Shown piece after piece: positions 1-7,618 of a DNA stretch of 9,670 nucleotides. The position numbers and the translations under genes were made by a program. Within the stretch, counting starts at the first letter, position 1; each line of letters begins with the position of its first letter. Source of the stretch: Calditrichaceae bacterium. Its GTDB lineage: Bacteria; Calditrichota; Calditrichia; Calditrichales; Calditrichaceae. The stretch lies in NCBI GenBank assembly GCA_030592985.1, contig JAUVIB010000086.1, positions 1-9,670 of the forward strand, in the 5' to 3' direction. The notes below the pieces were generated by a model. The model searched no databases. It had not been told where the DNA came from and was given only the letters and a program-made list of their open reading frames with translations.

Positions 1-191
1 CCATCATTTTCATTCGGACCATCAACAATTGAAAAACCGGTTCCCTGACGTACTAAATCTTTACCAACAGCAGCTTTCTCAATATTCTGTGATTCATTAA
101 AATCCCAATGACCTACCAAACCAGTTTGAGCAGAAGACAGTTGGTATAAAACCAATAGCAAAAATACCATAAAATTATTATATGCCTTCAT
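1..191 (-). CDS. Secreted LamG-type protein, N-terminal fragment; paralog of the 790-3315 metallophosphoesterase
   Basis: Reverse-strand reading from an ATG at 191 gives 63 complete codons before the window ends. The product opens with a Sec signal peptide (Met-Lys, a hydrophobic run FMVFLLLVLYQL, then a small-residue cleavage region ending SSAQ). It continues into the start of a LamG/concanavalin-like domain with the motif LVGHWDFN. Hand alignment with the protein at 790-3315 gives about 38 identities in 63 residues without gaps, so this is a paralog in the same orientation. The upstream sequence GAGGGAAAG before the ATG matches the AAAGGGAAAG before the other copy, which supports this start. 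The 3' part lies outside the window. Whether it also carries a phosphoesterase domain cannot be seen; the paralogy makes it likely but not certain. Confidence 0.85.
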   Translation of the reverse strand, partial: MKAYNNFMVFLLLVLYQLSSAQTGLVGHWDFNESQNIEKAAVGKDLVRQGTGFSIVDGPNEND

Positions 192-280
192 TTCTTTCCC
201 TCTCTAAAATATATTTATGTACGATATTAACATTTAACTTCGAATATCAACAACCAATATAAACTATTGTTATTTTTCTG

Positions 281-495
281 TCTATATGAAACATATATTA
301 CTGATTTTACTTTACATATAACAGATTGTCACTCCCTGTATGCTTTAAGCAGGAGTCTAAATAAAACACCTTCCCATTAGCCTTACATTTACTGCAAACT
401 ACAATGTGATTGACTTTTTCTAAATTCAGATCCCGTATCGAGTACGGGATGACATTATGAGAATTTGTAGCGTTTTTATATTTTTTCCTATTTAA
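281..495. repeat. Duplicated upstream region, copy 1
   Basis: These 215 bp align almost end to end with 3608-3820 at roughly 85% identity by eye, with only single-base gaps. Both copies sit upstream of a gene of the LamG family and run in the same direction, so the gene and its upstream DNA were duplicated together. The segment begins TCTATATGAAACATAT and ends TCCTATTTAA. It contains a paired hairpin repeat (328-454). Weaker similarity continues towards the start codon and includes ATATA at 257-261, which is the unoccupied equivalent of the MITE insertion site in the other copy. Confidence 0.85.
328..454. repeat. Paired palindromic repeat unit 1
   Basis: The left arm begins GTCACTCC and closes with GGAGTCTAA (stem ACTCC-CTG against CAG-GAGT with one bulged C). 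About 65 bp of AT-rich spacer follow, then the right arm CAGATCCCGTA / TACGGGATGACA (8-bp stem ATCCCGTA at 430-437 and TACGGGAT at 443-450, loop TCGAG). The outer ends GTCA and TGAC are inverted repeats of each other, as in the other units of this window. No coding content is seen. Confidence 0.8.
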
Positions 496-540
496 TAGTA
501 TCGGAATTTCAAAGTTTTATTAAAATTAAGGTAAATATGA

Positions 541-731
541 ACAAACCACGAAACACACCACGCCTTAAAAATTGGCGTTTACCCGCCTACGTTTATTAGC
601 GTGGCCGTGCCCGCAAACGTTGGCAGCAAAGTTGTCCTCATGGGAGAATCTGAATGTTGAAAATTATCCATAAAATATCATAATTCTATAAACACAATTT
701 AGATTCCAGCTTAAAACATACTGGAATGACA
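541..731. repeat. GC-rich hairpin segment plus paired palindromic repeat unit 2
   Basis: Positions 541-630 are markedly GC-richer than their surroundings and hold two dyads: CGCC (561-564) with GGCG (574-577), and GCCTACGTTT (585-594) with AAACGTTGGC (615-624), which pair at 9 of 10 positions. A degenerate repeat arm follows at 636-655, ending GGGAGAATCTGAATG, the same ending as at 7466-7480. The second arm at 700-730 is well formed: AGATTCCAG, a loop TTAAAACATA, then CTGGAATGAC. Read on the minus strand its loop is TATGTTTTAAG, matching the loop of the left arms elsewhere. Positions 192-280 and 496-540 hold no recognisable gene. Confidence 0.65.
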
Positions 732-789
732 AGTGTTGGGAATCAAATTTCAACAACCATAGTCATAATGGCGCCCTAATGGCCTATTA

Positions 790-3315
790 CTATTTAATAA
801 GCAAAGCCTTTAATGTTTTTACATAATTCGGCGCTTCAATTTTATATAAATAGTTGCCGGATGGAACAGGAATATTATTATCATCTTTGCCATCCCAGCG
901 TACGCTAAACTCTCCCGAAGGCATCATATTATTAACCAGCGTTTTAACCAATCGACCATCAATTGAGTAAATCCGTAAGGTAACATTACCGGACTCTTTA
1001 AGAGAAAATTTAATGGTGGTTGTAGGATTAAAAGGATTTGGATAATTTTCAAATAACTCGGTCTTTTTTACTATCGGTGTTAAAGGTTCGCTAACATTAG
1101 AAATATCTCCCACCGTAAATTCCCATTCATCAGTCCACTCCGACCATTGCAAATTTTTATCGCGATAGCGTGCCCGCCACCAGTACGTCTTCCCATCTTC
1201 AAGTCCAACGCCTGTTATCATATATTTAGTCAAATCAATATTTTCATTTAAATCAATAGCACTATAATCCGGAGCACCTGTATCATAATAAATATCTTCA
1301 AAATCACGGATTTTATCTATTTTTGGATTACTGTAATTGCCGGAAGAATCTGTAACTTGAAACCGCGAACTCATAATATCATAGTCTTTAGGAAAATTAT
1401 CCGCTTCAATTTCAAAAGGAGGATTCAGGTTTGTTCCTGATTCCGGAGCAACTAATGCCGGTTTTGGCAGAGTAATAGCATTTTTATCTCTGTAAAAAGA
1501 ATCTATCACCTGATTTGGCAGAAATTTATCAAGATGCCCGAGGCTATACGACTCCGCAGTATATTTTCTGTTTTCTATATCAATATCGATAAGAGCATAG
1601 CAGTAATGATCATAAGATTTCTGTATCTCAGGATAGTTTTGCTGATTACTATACATTCTCCAACGGTCCAAAACCGATCCTGCTCCACCAGAAAGCATTA
1701 AACGCACATTACCATCCTGTACAGCGCCACGTTCATAATTATGGGAATGGCCATAAAACAGAAAGTCGGCTTTACTGTATTTATTTAAGGTGGGGATCAC
1801 CCTGTCTTGTACATAGCCCGTATTACCACGCGGCCAAAGCTCGCTATGTCCCGGATGATGACAATAAGAAAAAATCCAGTCAATATCTTCATCATTCTGT
1901 GCTTCTGCCAGAATTGTATCCAACCAGGCAATTTGAGTATCATTGCGTAACTGCCAGTTACTGTTAATACCGATAAACAGCACTTTTCCTATGGTAAAGG
2001 AGTAATATTTCTCCCCTTCAGATCCACCAACATCCTCGTATTTCATATATTGATAAAAATTATCAGCCTCTCCTTCATGGTTTCCAATACTAACCATGAT
2101 CGGAACATTTGCTGATACGCTTTTAAGAGGTCCAAAATATTCCGGTTTATATTGCGATAAAATAGACCCGGTTGTTACAATATCTCCAACATTCAAAATT
2201 ACATTTATGTTTTCTTCTAAATTAGGGCCATATAATTCAATCATTTTACTTTTCATACTGTCAACAACTTCGGTGAACTTATCAGGCTCGGTACGATTAT
2301 CCCCAATAACCAAAAAACGTATATGTCCTGTTGCATTTCCGTCAAGCGGCTGAGTTCTGAATTTATATATTTCTGATACAAAAGAATCTGTCTTTGCTTT
2401 ATAAAAATAGGTTGTTTCCGGAGTCAGACCCGTTAATTTAACCGTGTGCCACCAATTCGTGGAATCTTCAAATATATGTACGGTACCGGTTTCCACGGTT
2501 CCCAAAGACTCATCGGTTCCATATTCTACAATCGATTCTTCACCGGGAGAAGCATGCCAGCTTATATATAAAGATGTGGGGGTAGGTGTTTGTAAGTAAG
2601 GGCTAATAACAGAATCAATCGGCACAGGGGGCATTATATGTTCATACCCTCCCAAAGCTTCGATCTCAGCATCGCTTAAAGCTTTGGAATAGAGTTTTAC
2701 ATCGGCAACATTTATGGGGTTGTCTTCACCATTATCGTCTGCGAAAAGTAAAAATATTGGGCCAAAAGAAAACCGGCCGTCTATAGCACCGGGAATTCCT
2801 GTAAGACGCTTTACACCATCACTATAATAATTATATTGCGTACCGTTTTTTACCGAAATGGCTATGCGGTACCATTCATCTGTTCTGTCATAGATATAAC
2901 TCGTATAACCCGTTGCACCGACGCCCATCGTTCCGGAAGTGCTGATAAACCATTCTCCGTCTACTTGGTTGGTTGCATCGGTTTGATACATGCAATACCA
3001 TTTATTAGTTGCCGGTATTTGTATATCCATAACGATAGAGAATTCATTTACTCTGCTGCCTCCCACATTTGGCTCTATGCCGTGCGGAACAACGAAATTA
3101 GTAGCAACATCAATATTAATGGCTCCGTCATCATCACTCGGTCCGCTAACAACTGAAACACCGTTGCCTTGCTGAATGATATCGCTTCCCACAACAGCTT
3201 TTCCCGGATTCTGAGGATCATTAAAATCCCAGTGCCCAACCAAACTATCCTGAGCGGCAGAAAATTGGTATGAAACCAATAGTAAAAATACTATAAAAAA
3301 ATTAGATGTCTTCAT
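790..3315 (-). CDS. Secreted multidomain metallophosphoesterase (purple acid phosphatase-like) with type IX sorting domain
   Basis: An 841-residue exported protein predicted to hydrolyse phosphate esters at the cell surface or outside the cell; the substrate is unknown. Order: signal peptide 1-22 (cleavage near SAAQ); LamG/concanavalin-like domain about 25-220, a possible carbohydrate-binding module; FN3-like domain of the kind preceding purple acid phosphatases, about 236-322; calcineurin-like catalytic domain about 332-595; FN3-like domain about 618-737; C-terminal sorting domain 755-841 with ENYPNPFNPTTTIKF. Metal-ligand motifs are complete: GDNR (338-341), GDIV (377-380), GNHE (411-414), HHPGH (486-490) and GHSHNYERG (522-530). 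The tyrosine of the plant and animal GDxxY motif is Thr381, so a purple Fe(III)-tyrosinate centre is not expected. The start is supported by the purine-rich AAAGGGAAAG just upstream, shared with the paralog at 1-191. A TAG stop ends the gene; no strong intrinsic terminator follows. It appears monocistronic. Confidence 0.93.
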   Translation of the reverse strand: MKTSNFFIVFLLLVSYQFSAAQDSLVGHWDFNDPQNPGKAVVGSDIIQQGNGVSVVSGPSDDDGAINIDVATNFVVPHGIEPNVGGSRVNEFSIVMDIQIPATNKWYCMYQTDATNQVDGEWFISTSGTMGVGATGYTSYIYDRTDEWYRIAISVKNGTQYNYYSDGVKRLTGIPGAIDGRFSFGPIFLLFADDNGEDNPINVADVKLYSKALSDAEIEALGGYEHIMPPVPIDSVISPYLQTPTPTSLYISWHASPGEESIVEYGTDESLGTVETGTVHIFEDSTNWWHTVKLTGLTPETTYFYKAKTDSFVSEIYKFRTQPLDGNATGHIRFLVIGDNRTEPDKFTEVVDSMKSKMIELYGPNLEENINVILNVGDIVTTGSILSQYKPEYFGPLKSVSANVPIMVSIGNHEGEADNFYQYMKYEDVGGSEGEKYYSFTIGKVLFIGINSNWQLRNDTQIAWLDTILAEAQNDEDIDWIFSYCHHPGHSELWPRGNTGYVQDRVIPTLNKYSKADFLFYGHSHNYERGAVQDGNVRLMLSGGAGSVLDRWRMYSNQQNYPEIQKSYDHYCYALIDIDIENRKYTAESYSLGHLDKFLPNQVIDSFYRDKNAITLPKPALVAPESGTNLNPPFEIEADNFPKDYDIMSSRFQVTDSSGNYSNPKIDKIRDFEDIYYDTGAPDYSAIDLNENIDLTKYMITGVGLEDGKTYWWRARYRDKNLQWSEWTDEWEFTVGDISNVSEPLTPIVKKTELFENYPNPFNPTTTIKFSLKESGNVTLRIYSIDGRLVKTLVNNMMPSGEFSVRWDGKDDNNIPVPSGNYLYKIEAPNYVKTLKALLIK

Positions 3316-3389
3316 TTCTTTCCCTTTCTTAGATAAATTTAAATTCTAATCAAAACTTATATATTTGAATATTAAACATTACGTATATA

Positions 3390-3583
3390 GTGTCTGAACG
3401 AAAAGTACATTCCGTCATTGCGAATTGGGATTTATCCCGATGTGGCAATCCCACGATGATATAACCTACTGTTTTTTAATGGGATTGCTTCGTCGCTATC
3501 GCTTCTCCATGCCCAAGGCAGGCGCAGCGCAATAAAACCATTATGTAGTAATTTCATTGATTTACTACTTTTCGTTCAGACAT
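3390..3583. mobile_element. MITE-like element with perfect 17-bp terminal inverted repeats
   Basis: TGTCTGAACGAAAAGTA at 3391-3407 is repeated exactly, inverted, at 3566-3582. TATATA lies directly outside both ends (3384-3389 and 3584-3589), consistent with a target duplication of TATATA or TA. The paralogous upstream region contains only ATATA at 257-261 with matching sequence on both sides, so it acts as an empty site. The interior codes for nothing and holds nested dyads: GGGAT/ATCCC at 3428-3439, GCAATCCCA (3445-3453) with TGGGATTGC (3480-3488), and ATTGCG (3417-3422) with CGCAAT (3528-3533). It begins about 75 bp before the start codon of the metallophosphoesterase and may alter that promoter. 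The transposase family is not identifiable from this window. Confidence 0.8.
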
Positions 3584-3607
3584 TATATAATTATTGATAA
3601 TTTTTTG

Positions 3608-3820
3608 TCTATATGAAACATATTTACTGATTTCTCTTTATAGTTAACGGATTGTCACTCCCGTATGTTTTAAACGGGAGTCTAAATGAAACACCTTCCC
3701 ATTAGCCTCATATCTACCGCAAACTGCAATGCGATTGACTTTTGCTAAATTCAGATCCCGTATCGGGTACGGGATGACAATATGGGAGTTTTTAGCGTTT
3801 TTTTATTATTTCCTATTTAA
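3608..3820. repeat. Duplicated upstream region, copy 2
   Basis: This is the counterpart of 281-495 (same order, roughly 85% identity by eye). It lies between the MITE and the 3' end of the foldase gene and ends about 40 bp before that gene's stop. Single-base changes cluster in the spacer, while both hairpins are kept or improved relative to copy 1. Confidence 0.85.
3654..3778. repeat. Paired palindromic repeat unit 3
   Basis: The left arm has a perfect 8-bp stem, ACTCCCGT (3657-3664) with ACGGGAGT (3674-3681), around the loop ATGTTTTAA. The right arm is ATCCCGTA (3755-3762) with TACGGGAT (3768-3775) around TCGGG, followed by GACA. Compared with unit 1 the left stem differs on both sides in a compensated way. 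On the minus strand the unit lies downstream of the foldase gene and could form a transcript-end hairpin, but no T-run follows it. Confidence 0.8.
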
Positions 3821-3862
3821 ATATTGATAATAAATTATCGATTTGCCTCACTAACCGGCCTA

Positions 3863-5386
3863 CTACCATGCAGGATCTACAATGGGAACAGCCATACGGT
3901 TACTGCTTCTTTTATAAACCTGCAAATCTATTAAATGTGTTTTTTCCGTTTTAACAGTGGTAATGGTATCTAAAACAGCTTCATTGATCCATACGGGAAT
4001 AACCTGGCGTAAAGAGTCCACCTTTTTATCAAGCTCCCTGCGAATACTATCGATCACAAGACGCCTTTTTACCATTAACAGCTCATTTTGATACGTGGAG
4101 TCATTTTCAAAGGTTCTAATACTATCTTTATAAACTGTTAATAGATATTCTTTGGCAACTTCATCGTCAACTTTTATTTTTTTTGTAAAATATTTTCTGG
4201 TTTCTTTATAAACCCATTTATCCCGCCATGATTTCAGCTCTTTTTGCAACCTGGGGTCTTCTTTCAGGTCTAACTCTTCCGCTATTTGCAGAAGATATTT
4301 ATTGCGCACAAGAAGAGCTAATTCATCAGCAATTTTGGGACGAATACTTTTTTTATCTTCCATATTAACTTTAATACTTCTCCATATATTCCGATTTAAT
4401 ACATCTTTTAACAGCCATTCTTCAGAATCTATCGTTAAAACCGGATTATTTAATTTTTGTTTCACTTTATACAGTTCGGATGATGGATTATCAGCCTGGA
4501 CTACAGCCGTTTTAAAATCCATTTCCTGTAAATTATCAGATTTTTTCCATTCAACATAAGCATTGCACATTGTATTGAACGCATCAGGTTTAAATTTTAA
4601 TTTTTTGGGTTCCATTAAGTTTACAATGTATTTATGGGCGTCTTTTTTTAACTGCCGGTAGTATAATATCTGGCGATACTTTTCATAACTATTTTTATAG
4701 TCAAAGTCGGTAATCCCATCCCTTTTTATATCAAGAATCTGGAAGATATAATATATACCATTAATAAATACAGGATCTGAAATATCACCGCGTGGGAGAT
4801 CTTTAACAGCTTCAAAAACTTCTTCCGGGATTTCAAAATAAGTCATATATTGTGTTGTTAAATCTTTTGGTCTTATTGGTATTTCAGGATTTTTATATAA
4901 GATTTGATCGATTATTTCAGTATAGCCCTTTTCGCGCATTGCGAGACAGATTGCTTGAGCGCTTTCCTCATTCGGCTCAAACCAATATCTCATTTTCCAG
5001 CTTACTTTTGATTTAGTTATGGCATCTTTTATTTGCTCTGACGTTATATTTATTTTTGAACCGACTTCTTGTGTAAACACTTCTTCTATGAGTAATTCAT
5101 TTAAAAGTTCATTTTCATATTTTTTTACTGCTTCCGATTTATCAAAACCTTTTTGATAACCCTCTATAGAAAGCAGTTTTTCTTTGATCATATATTCAAG
5201 ATAGTACCGTTTTGGATCCGGTTTTTTCTTTAGATGCGAAAATCCGGTTTCATAATTATACCTAAAATCCTTTGCCGTTATTATTTCGTCACCAACTCTT
5301 GCAAGTATAACTTCTTTTATATCATTTTTTTTACATCCGCTGATAATAATTATGATGATAAAGAGAATGTATTTTTTATATCTCAT
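3863..5386 (-). CDS. SurA/PpiC-like periplasmic foldase lipoprotein (peptidyl-prolyl isomerase family)
   Basis: A predicted 507-residue lipoprotein. From the ATG at 5386 it begins MRYKKYILFIIIIIISGC: two basic residues, a hydrophobic run and a lipobox ISGC with the lipidated Cys18. An earlier ATG at 5437 would add 17 residues before this signal and is less likely; a purine stretch AAGAG leaves an ATG at 5407 possible. After the lipobox, VILARVGDEIITAKDFRYNY (about 26-45) is typical of the SurA N-terminal chaperone fold, followed by charged helices to about 125. Residues about 129-222 resemble a divergent parvulin domain (EEVFEAVKDLPRGDISDPVF, then GIYYIFQILD). The remainder is helical and charged, without a second obvious parvulin repeat. 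The likely role is assisting folding of exported proteins in the periplasm, which fits its neighbours. Isomerase activity is uncertain. It ends in TAG, about 40 bp from the duplicated repeat region. Confidence 0.78.
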   Translation of the reverse strand: MRYKKYILFIIIIIISGCKKNDIKEVILARVGDEIITAKDFRYNYETGFSHLKKKPDPKRYYLEYMIKEKLLSIEGYQKGFDKSEAVKKYENELLNELLIEEVFTQEVGSKINITSEQIKDAITKSKVSWKMRYWFEPNEESAQAICLAMREKGYTEIIDQILYKNPEIPIRPKDLTTQYMTYFEIPEEVFEAVKDLPRGDISDPVFINGIYYIFQILDIKRDGITDFDYKNSYEKYRQILYYRQLKKDAHKYIVNLMEPKKLKFKPDAFNTMCNAYVEWKKSDNLQEMDFKTAVVQADNPSSELYKVKQKLNNPVLTIDSEEWLLKDVLNRNIWRSIKVNMEDKKSIRPKIADELALLVRNKYLLQIAEELDLKEDPRLQKELKSWRDKWVYKETRKYFTKKIKVDDEVAKEYLLTVYKDSIRTFENDSTYQNELLMVKRRLVIDSIRRELDKKVDSLRQVIPVWINEAVLDTITTVKTEKTHLIDLQVYKRSSNRMAVPIVDPAW

Positions 5387-5452
5387 AGTTAACCCATTTA
5401 ATTGCATTACTCTTAATAAATTCAGAACTTGATGCATAACGCCAAACTATCT

Positions 5453-5786
5453 GTCATTCCCGAATGCTTCTATCGGGAATCTGAATATTTATTTTTCGCC
5501 TAGCGAATTATCATTCGAATATTTTTTAAATCCAATATAAATTCGAATTACTCCTTTAATCAAACTGAGATAGCCTTAAAAAACATTTATGGAATTGTCA
5601 AAATTTACAACGTTTATTTGTTTTATCTGTGTTTTATCTGTGAATTTCTGTGGCTATTTTATTTTTTGACTATTACCTCTACCCAAAAAAGTTAGAGACA
5701 AATTCTTGGTTTTGAAATGTAAGAGATTAACGGCAAAAGCAATGAACTCTACTGCATTTAGATTCCGTATTAAATACGGAATGACA
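5453..5786. repeat. Paired palindromic repeat unit 4, expanded spacer
   Basis: The left arm is GTCATTCCCGA, loop ATGCTTCTA, TCGGGAATCTGAAT (8-bp stem). The right arm is ATTCCGTATT, A, AATACGGAAT, then GACAG: a 10-bp perfect palindrome at 5762-5782. The spacer is about 270 bp, against 40-70 bp in the other units. It includes 5610-5665, where ATCTGTG occurs twice and TTCTGTGG once in an AT-rich setting. This may be a separate sequence inserted between the arms. The unit fills the gap between the foldase and acyltransferase genes; no open frame of interest is found in it. Confidence 0.7.
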
Positions 5787-5841
5787 GTTTTGTATTTATA
5801 TTCTTTTACACCAAAGTTGCCTGTTTACCAAGCAAACATCT

Positions 5842-7392
5842 CTAATTCATACCAGCTAATTCATCCAGGATATTAATATATTTGAATTCTCCCTTTTGCG
5901 CGGGGACAGGACCCGACATTGCTATTCTGACATCACCGGTAAGAGGTTTCATAACTAAGCTCCAAATAGCGGCTCCGGTATAAAGAACCGTACCTTTTTT
6001 ATCACTTTTATAAAATTGTGAATTTTTTGAAAGCACCTTATCGTGCGCCCAGACATCTGCAATACAAGCGGCATGAAAATCATCCCAACCTACATGTTTT
6101 TTCTTTTTCATACAATGACGGTCACTTATTAGATCAATCATCTTTTCTACTGTGATCTTTCCATAATTTTCATTAAGTAATTGCCGGGTTCTGTCGAATC
6201 GTCCCTTAGTCCACATGGGAATTGTCTTTTGCCAGGACTCTAACGTGGTTAAGTCCAGCTTATAAAACTTTTCCTGTTCAGCAGGCATATTAATCGGGCC
6301 GATATATCCTTCCCAACCGGGATAGCAGTTAAAATGATTTGTGGTCCAGAGGATATTTTTCCCTTTTTGAGGATATCGCAGCGCTAAAGCATTAGCGGTA
6401 GTCTCAATAACGATAGAATTACCTACATTCCCGTCATTTACCTGGAAAATATTACCACAGGGCTTTGGATAAACAGTAAGTATATTGATGGCATCATCTA
6501 TACTATCCGCATATTTTAATAACAATGCTGTGAGAAAATGCCACCCGGCCCCCTTCATTGTTTCAACATCCGATTTGCTAATCTGAAGCCCCGTACTTAT
6601 CCCTTTTTCGTTGATCCCTTCGATGCAGGTAATCCAGCCGGGATACACCGGAGTAAGATAACCATATCCGCCGTCGGTTGGTTTAACCACTAAGATAAGA
6701 GGATTTTTGCGCATTTCCGGTGTTGAATACCAATCCATATTCTTTGCTACTATCATACTTCCATCGACTGTTGCATCTCTGAATGCACTGGCAGACATAC
6801 AGCCTCCCCTGGGAAAATACGGCTGTCGTTTCCCTGCTGGAAGATCATCCTCAATCGAACATGGTCCCTTATGGAGCATTTTACTATCATTAATTGTATT
6901 CCACATTACAATATCATCATAGGTGAGGTCTGATCCTGCATCTTTTAAAGCATCGGCCATGCCTTTCATTTCATCTATAAACTCCGTAGGAATATATTGT
7001 TCCATCTCCTCTTTTCCCCGAAATATTCTCTCTAAACCTTTGTTATAATCGCCGTCACCTATATAAACAGCAAACAAAGTTGTTCCAGTTTTAAGAGATT
7101 CTTCTATTTCATCTTTCATCATGGCACCATATTGGTAACCTCTTTCATAACCTGTCCCTTTAAGATGCAAAACCTTTAGACCGTTTGGTTTTATTTCATA
7201 AAAACCGGCTCCATAAGTTTTAATTATTCCCGACTTTATTGCGGCCACTGTCATTTTTAACGATTGCAACGCTTTTATATTTTGCACCGGCGCTGTAAAT
7301 GCAATAGTTGCTGTAATGAAAATAGTAATAAAAAAACTGTTAATAAGTAAAATAGATGACAATGGAAAAACCAATTTTTTATTGTTATTCAT
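5842..7392 (-). CDS. C45-family (acyl-CoA:6-APA acyltransferase-like) autoprocessing Ntn hydrolase, exported
   Basis: A 516-residue protein of the peptidase C45 / penicillin acyltransferase-like group, whose members self-cleave before a cysteine that then acts as nucleophile on amide or acyl bonds. Residues 8-33 are a hydrophobic signal or membrane anchor. GTGYERGYQYG at 79-89 is the characteristic N-terminal motif of the family. RGGCMSASAF at 195-204 gives the predicted autocleavage site between Gly197 and Cys198, followed by DGSMIVAKNMDWY (210-222), typical of the Ntn core. WTTNHFNCYPGW (349-360) is a further conserved-looking block. Cleavage would give an alpha chain of about 160 residues after signal removal and a beta chain of about 319. 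The substrate is unknown: N-acyl amino acids, acyl lactones, beta-lactams and lipid amides are all possible. No beta-lactam pathway genes are nearby, so penicillin synthesis is not implied. The gene stands alone with its own strong ribosome binding site. Confidence 0.85.
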   Translation of the reverse strand: MNNNKKLVFPLSSILLINSFFITIFITATIAFTAPVQNIKALQSLKMTVAAIKSGIIKTYGAGFYEIKPNGLKVLHLKGTGYERGYQYGAMMKDEIEESLKTGTTLFAVYIGDGDYNKGLERIFRGKEEMEQYIPTEFIDEMKGMADALKDAGSDLTYDDIVMWNTINDSKMLHKGPCSIEDDLPAGKRQPYFPRGGCMSASAFRDATVDGSMIVAKNMDWYSTPEMRKNPLILVVKPTDGGYGYLTPVYPGWITCIEGINEKGISTGLQISKSDVETMKGAGWHFLTALLLKYADSIDDAINILTVYPKPCGNIFQVNDGNVGNSIVIETTANALALRYPQKGKNILWTTNHFNCYPGWEGYIGPINMPAEQEKFYKLDLTTLESWQKTIPMWTKGRFDRTRQLLNENYGKITVEKMIDLISDRHCMKKKKHVGWDDFHAACIADVWAHDKVLSKNSQFYKSDKKGTVLYTGAAIWSLVMKPLTGDVRIAMSGPVPAQKGEFKYINILDELAGMN

Positions 7393-7397
7393 AATTA

Positions 7398-7406
7398 TCC
7401 TCCTTT
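7398..7406 (-). promoter_or_regulatory. Strong Shine-Dalgarno of the C45 acyltransferase gene
   Basis: Minus-strand AAAGGAGGA ends 5 nt before the ATG at 7392. It is a near-perfect match to the anti-Shine-Dalgarno sequence and fixes the start codon. It is much stronger than the purine stretches before the other starts in this window. Confidence 0.85.
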
Positions 7407-7442
7407 GCAGGTATTTAGCACCTAAATGGAAAGTCCATTTCT

Positions 7443-7519
7443 GTCATTGCATCCGCTTGCCTATGGGAGAATCTGAATCGGGTATATTTAGACCCCTGAT
7501 AAGAACATTCAGGGGTGAC
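7443..7519. repeat. Paired palindromic repeat unit 5
   Basis: A degenerate left arm starts GTCATTGC and ends GGGAGAATCTGAATC. After only about 10 bp the second arm follows: ACCCCTG (7492-7498), an 11-nt loop, CAGGGGT (7510-7516), then GAC. Read on the minus strand the loop is AATGTTCTTAT, close to the ATGYTTCTA loop of the left arms. The unit lies about 50 bp upstream of the acyltransferase start and so may overlap its promoter. Confidence 0.65.
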
Positions 7520-7569
7520 AACCGTGACTTCATATCCCAATTTACTGAACATTACGAACACTTCAATAC

Positions 7570-7618
7570 TTAGATTCCGTATCAAGTACCGTGTCCGCCT
7601 AGACGTGGCGGAATGACT
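7570..7618. repeat. Single repeat arm with a GC-rich hairpin in its loop
   Basis: TTAGATTCCG at 7570-7579 and CGGAATGACT at 7609-7618 are the usual arm ends. The interior, ATCAAGTACCGTGTCC and on, includes TCCGCC paired with GGCGGA around TAGACG. The expected short form, as at 5762-5782, would be TCCGTATCAAGTACGGA, so a GC-rich hairpin seems to have been added or substituted. No matching left arm of this arm is visible. Confidence 0.55.

Noticed and set aside
2096..3175. Plus-strand open frames opposite the metallophosphoesterase
   Set aside because: They are antisense shadows of a gene with complete domain motifs and have no translation signals or family resemblance.
3390..3583. Intact insertion sequence
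   Set aside because: The element is only about 194 bp and encodes no transposase, so it can only be non-autonomous.
3826..3839. GATAATAAATTATC palindrome as terminator of the foldase gene
   Set aside because: The stem is short and purely AT-based, with no T-run next to it, so intrinsic termination is not supported.
3863..5437. Foldase start at 5437
   Set aside because: It would put 17 residues before a well-formed lipoprotein signal; the ATG at 5386 gives a standard signal with Cys18. The ATG at 5407 cannot be excluded.
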